From: DATAES01 sp963721305
GTDB taxonomy: Bacteria > Actinomycetota > Acidimicrobiia > Acidimicrobiales > JACDCH01
Reading direction: 5' to 3'
Length of the DNA: 64,000 nt
Assembly (NCBI GenBank): GCA_963721305.1
Contig: CAVRIR010000005.1
Location: 186,001-250,000, forward strand
How positions within the stretch are numbered: the stretch's first letter is position 1; each line of letters begins with the position of its first letter. A program made the position numbers and the translations under genes. This document shows, piece after piece, positions 61,342-64,000 of this stretch. The notes under the pieces are model-generated. The model saw only the letters and a list, made by a program, of their open reading frames with translations. It ran no database searches and was not told the DNA's origin.

Positions 61342-61941
61342 TTACTCGTGCGCGTGGCGGAAGGTGACCGAGATCCGGGGCTCGGCGGCGGCGACCTTCG
61401 GGATGCAGTGCTCCCAGGTCCGCTGGCAGGCACCGCCCATGACGAGCAGGTCGCCCGGTCCCGGCTCGAGCTTGACCGAGGGGCCGCCGCCCTTGGGCCG
61501 CAGCAGGAACCGGCGGCGGCCCCCGAGCGAGACGATCGCCACGTAGGCCTCGGGCAGATCCCGCGCCACCCGGTCGCCGTGCCATGCCACGCTGTCCCGC
61601 CCGTCGCGATAGAGGTTGGCGCCGACGGACGTGAACTCGACCCCGTAGCGGTCGCTCAGCAACCCCCGCATGCGGTCGACCTCGGCGGGACGAACGGACT
61701 CGTCCACCCGGCCGTTGAGTCGCGGCTGGTCGAGCACCTTGTCGTACATGTGGACTCGCCGCCCCTCCCACTCGACCCTTTCGAGCAGGTCGTCGAACAG
61801 CTCGTCGGCGCCGGCCACCCATCCCGGCACGTGCTCGACCCACGCCTCGGGGTCGAGGTCGACGCGCTCGAGCCCGGCGAACGACTCATGCACGGACGGC
61901 TCGAGCCGGCCGAGAAATGTGCCTTGGAGGGTGAAATGCAC
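61342..61941 (-). CDS. AlkB-family 2-oxoglutarate/Fe(II) dioxygenase
   Basis: 199 residues. Double-stranded beta-helix: VEFTSVGANLYRDGRDSVAW followed by the metal HxD in AWHGDRVARD, the 2-oxoglutarate side YVAIVSLGGRRRFLLR, the second His in TWEHCIPKV and the Arg pair in PRISVTFRHAHE. AlkB enzymes reverse methyl damage on DNA or RNA. The next gene upstream is a VOC protein; no ada or alkA is visible. Gap of 45 bp from the MFS start. Confidence 0.93.
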   Translation of the reverse strand: MHFTLQGTFLGRLEPSVHESFAGLERVDLDPEAWVEHVPGWVAGADELFDDLLERVEWEGRRVHMYDKVLDQPRLNGRVDESVRPAEVDRMRGLLSDRYGVEFTSVGANLYRDGRDSVAWHGDRVARDLPEAYVAIVSLGGRRRFLLRPKGGGPSVKLEPGPGDLLVMGGACQRTWEHCIPKVAAAEPRISVTFRHAHE

Positions 61942-61973
61942 CTCTCCATCCTAAGGGAACACATGTTCGTGCG

Positions 61974-62370
61974 CTAGGGGAGGTGCTGCACCTCCACCAC
62001 CAAGGGCAGCAGGTAGCGGAATCGGAAGGCGCGATAGCCGTCGTCGCCCCGATCCATCGGTGCGAGCTCGTCGACCCGATCGTCGCCATCGAGGTCGTTC
62101 CACAGCGATTCAACGTCGGCGGGCGATGCGAACGTGAGACCGAAGTGCTCGTAGCCGTGGCACACCATCGCGTCGTCCCGCTCACGGATGTTCACGTAGG
62201 CCGGGCCACCGACGGCGAACGTCAACCGGTCAGGCAGCCGCAGCTCGTCGATCTCGCGCCAACCGACGTGCTTCCCGTAGAAGTCGGTGAGGAGCGCCCG
62301 GGTCTCGTCCGTCAACGTCCCGCCGCGAGACGCTCATCGCAACGTGGTTGATCCCCGTCGACCGCGGCAT
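61974..62370 (-). CDS. VOC (glyoxalase-like) protein, frameshift near 62320
   Basis: About 131 residues after correction. ATG 62370 gives STGINHVAMSVS, the first beta strand of a VOC domain; after the +1 shift TDETRALLTDFYGKHVGWRE, FAVGGPAYVNIRERDDAMVC and YEHFGLTFASPADVESLWND follow. It could be a ring-cleavage or glyoxalase relative; two metal ligands (His in NHVAMS and HFGLTF) are visible, a Glu less clearly. The junction is CCC at 62319-62321 (coding GGG). It is the last gene before the LLM oxidoreductase upstream on the same strand. Confidence 0.8.
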
Positions 62371-62388
62371 CGTCGCTCCTGGTCCCGC

Positions 62389-63360
62389 CTACCTGGGCGC
62401 GAGATCGCGGATCGCCTGCTGCGTCTGCACGCCGAAGGGAAGGATCGCGAGCGCAGGCGTGTCCACACCGTTGTCGATGTAGCGCTGCACGTGCTCTCGG
62501 CACGCTTCCGGCGGACCGTGGACGATCAGCTCGTCGACGAGCGAGTCGGGGATCGATTCGACGGCACCCTTGCGATCGCCGTCCTTCCACTTCTTCCACA
62601 TCGGCGCGAGGACGTCACCGCGCCCGAGCCAGTCGTGGAACGCGGCGTACACGGGAACGTTGAGGTACGCGGCGATCGCGAACTTGCCCGCCGCCCTCAC
62701 GGATGCGGCGTCGTCCGTCGGCGCGACGAAGATGCGCGCGACGACCTCTCGCTTGCCACCGTCGCGCGCCGCGTTCTGCACGATCGGCGCGACCGTCTTC
62801 ACGTCTTCGGCCGACAGCCAGTTGATGATGGCGCCGTCCCCTTCTCGCCCTGCCAGGCGCAACATGCCTTCGCGCAACGCGGCCACGAGAATCGGAACGG
62901 GCTCGGGTGGCAAGGCGCGCAGCTTGAAGCCGCGCACCTTGAACGTGTCGAACTCCTGCGAGACCTTCTCGCCCGCCATCGCGGCGCGCAGGAACCGCAC
63001 CATGTCGCGCGTTCGCTCGTACGGGCTCTCGAAGGGGATGCCGTTCCATCCTTCGACGATCACGTTCGACGAGGTTCCGAGGCCGAGCACGAATCGACCG
63101 GGCGCGGCCTGCGCGAGCGATCCGACCGACTGCGCGAGACACGCCGGACCACGCGTGAACGCGGGGATGATCGCCGTGCCGAGACGCAACGACGGCGCCC
63201 ATTGCGACGCGAGCACCAACGGCGTGAAGCCGTCCGCGCCGTCGGCCTCGGCCGACCAGACGTCGGTGTAGCCGAGCGCCTCGAGCTCGACGATGAGATC
63301 GCGCTGCTCGCCGAGCGGCAAACCGTCGAACGGGATCGTCATGCCATAGCGCTGCGTCAT
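62389..63360 (-). CDS. LLM-class F420-dependent oxidoreductase
   Basis: 323 residues from the ATG at 63360, which overlaps the thioesterase stop (ATGA). YGMTIPFDGLPLGEQRDLIV, YTDVWSAEADGADGFTPLVL, LRLGTAIIPAFTRGPACLAQ, GRFVLGLGTSSNVIVEGWNG, EVARIF.. and IVHGPPEACREHVQRYIDNG. The TSSNVIVEGWNG segment marks the F420-dependent LLM group. It may oxidise a CoA-ester substrate released by the thioesterase. One of three LLM genes in the window and the only one unbroken. Confidence 0.93.
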   Translation of the reverse strand: MTQRYGMTIPFDGLPLGEQRDLIVELEALGYTDVWSAEADGADGFTPLVLASQWAPSLRLGTAIIPAFTRGPACLAQSVGSLAQAAPGRFVLGLGTSSNVIVEGWNGIPFESPYERTRDMVRFLRAAMAGEKVSQEFDTFKVRGFKLRALPPEPVPILVAALREGMLRLAGREGDGAIINWLSAEDVKTVAPIVQNAARDGGKREVVARIFVAPTDDAASVRAAGKFAIAAYLNVPVYAAFHDWLGRGDVLAPMWKKWKDGDRKGAVESIPDSLVDELIVHGPPEACREHVQRYIDNGVDTPALAILPFGVQTQQAIRDLAPR

Positions 63361-64000
63361 CGTCCCCCCTCTTCCGCGAGCTCCCCCGCGGTCGCTTCCG
63401 ACTCCCCCATCTCGCGGCGGATCGCCGCCTCCATCTCCGGCGTCCAGAACCGCACCACACAGGATTGGCTCGCGATCGCGAGCAGCGTGCCGTCCTCGGA
63501 CCACAGGTGCACGAGCCCGTGACCGAACCCGCGCTGGATCGTGTGCACCTGGATGTCGAGCAACACCCACTCGGTGTCGACGAGCCGAGCGACGCGCAAG
63601 GTGTTGTCGAGGCTCGTGCCGCCGGCCATCTGACCGAGCGCCTGGCCGACGCCGAAGGGCACGTAGTCACCGAGGATGGCGAGCGTGCCGGCCGACATGT
63701 CGACACCATCCGGGATCCGCGCCCACATCGCGGAGCGACCCGAGCCGGGCGTGCCGTCGAATTCGCGGAAGTCACGACCGTCGGCGAGCCGCATGTCGAG
63801 CCGCTGCATGATCGAGTCGTCGCGAGGATTGCGGTAGGCGCGTGGCGCGCAGTCCGACGGTGGCGGGACCGCCGGCATCTCCTCCCACTGCCCGCCGACG
63901 TCGAGCGGGCGCGAGCCGAGCGCGCCGTTGACGGTGAGGATCTCGCGGTCGACGACGTGCGCGACCGCACGTGCCTGCGTCACGCGGTGCCCGTGCTCGG
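63357..64000 (-). CDS. Acyl-CoA thioesterase-like protein, 5' end cut by the window edge
   Basis: About 213 residues visible. The frame stays open to the window edge, so the true start is outside. Hot-dog double-domain features: VAHVVDREILTVNGALGSRP, MWARIPDGVDMSAGTLAILG, DYVPFGVGQALGQMAGGTSL, DNTLRVARLVDTEWVLLDIQ (the TesB-like second hot-dog) and VHLWSEDGTLLAIASQSCVV. It hydrolyses acyl-CoA. Its stop overlaps the LLM start, so the two are coupled. Confidence 0.88.
   Translation of the reverse strand, partial: EHGHRVTQARAVAHVVDREILTVNGALGSRPLDVGGQWEEMPAVPPPSDCAPRAYRNPRDDSIMQRLDMRLADGRDFREFDGTPGSGRSAMWARIPDGVDMSAGTLAILGDYVPFGVGQALGQMAGGTSLDNTLRVARLVDTEWVLLDIQVHTIQRGFGHGLVHLWSEDGTLLAIASQSCVVRFWTPEMEAAIRREMGESEATAGELAEEGGR

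Noticed and set aside
1..64000. tRNA, rRNA, CRISPR array, insertion sequence, phage or origin signals
   Set aside because: None seen by reading both strands; there are no gaps over 300 bp without a gene that could hide one, apart from repeat-bearing spacers already listed.

Overview
The window is high-GC DNA with dense, short-spaced genes and many GTG starts. It looks like a member of the Actinomycetota, most likely an uncultured soil or freshwater Acidimicrobiia. That placement is inference from gene content: a multifunctional 2-oxoglutarate decarboxylase (kgd), the mismatch endonuclease NucS, three LLM-class (F420/FMN type) oxidoreductases, a WS/DGAT acyltransferase, LytR-CpsA-Psr and VanW envelope proteins, a DUF2510 protein, and many acyl-CoA dehydrogenases, SDRs, CoA transferases and CoA ligases. 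No tRNA, rRNA, CRISPR array, transposase, integrase or phage gene was seen, so this is ordinary chromosome rather than an island.

Layout. 1-5.4 kb: an edge-truncated M20 peptidase, a DUF2510 membrane protein, a HAD protein, then a CMD-family protein, an SDR and a frameshifted cytochrome P450. 5.4-13.4 kb: kgd, a GH3 glycosidase and ettA. 13.4-15.9 kb: small envelope genes and an LCP ligase. 15.9-19.6 kb: sulfate assimilation (cysD-cysN-cysC on the minus strand, cysQ-like divergent). 19.6-25.1 kb: an enoyl-CoA hydratase, then a minus-strand operon of PEP-utilising protein, CaiB/BaiF CoA transferase, acyl-CoA dehydrogenase-like flavoprotein and nitroreductase. 25.1-28.6 kb: ABC1/UbiB kinase, aldo/keto reductase and nucS. 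28.6-31.5 kb: an SDR, alpha/beta hydrolase and MaoC hydratase operon. 31.6-36 kb: VanW protein, ArsR-SRPBCC pair, cupin and geranylgeranyl-reductase-like flavoprotein. 36-41 kb: an acyl-CoA dehydrogenase, small unknown and LLM operon, then an ECF sigma factor with a large membrane partner. 41-45.6 kb: an acyl-CoA ligase, SDR, acyl-CoA dehydrogenase and SDR run. 45.6-50.7 kb: an oddly ordered alkaline-phosphatase-superfamily enzyme, a terpene-cyclase-like repeat protein, TetR, an MBL hydrolase and FKBP. 50.7-54.8 kb: NTF2-like, a RecB-nuclease/PAP2 composite, DsbA-like and WS/DGAT. 55-64 kb: LLM, SDR, a methyltransferase/uracil-DNA glycosylase fusion, DJ-1/AraC regulator, thioesterase, MFS, AlkB, VOC, LLM and an edge-truncated thioesterase.

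The recurring theme is CoA-linked catabolism of lipid, sterol-like or other hydrophobic substrates: ligase, dehydrogenase, hydratase (crotonase or MaoC), SDR and thioesterase genes sit in several short, translationally coupled operons.

Two sequence-level features cut across the genes. First, about sixteen reading-frame breaks occur in thirteen loci and every one is in the same (+1) direction; most are explained by one extra C or G in a short run. Correcting one base per break restores full-length, family-typical proteins, so I treat these as probable insertion errors in the sequence rather than true pseudogenes. Second, a dispersed ~51-bp palindromic repeat (six copies) and a distinct 50-bp palindrome (two copies) lie between genes or at gene ends. 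In two cases the repeat supplies the stop codon of the preceding gene.
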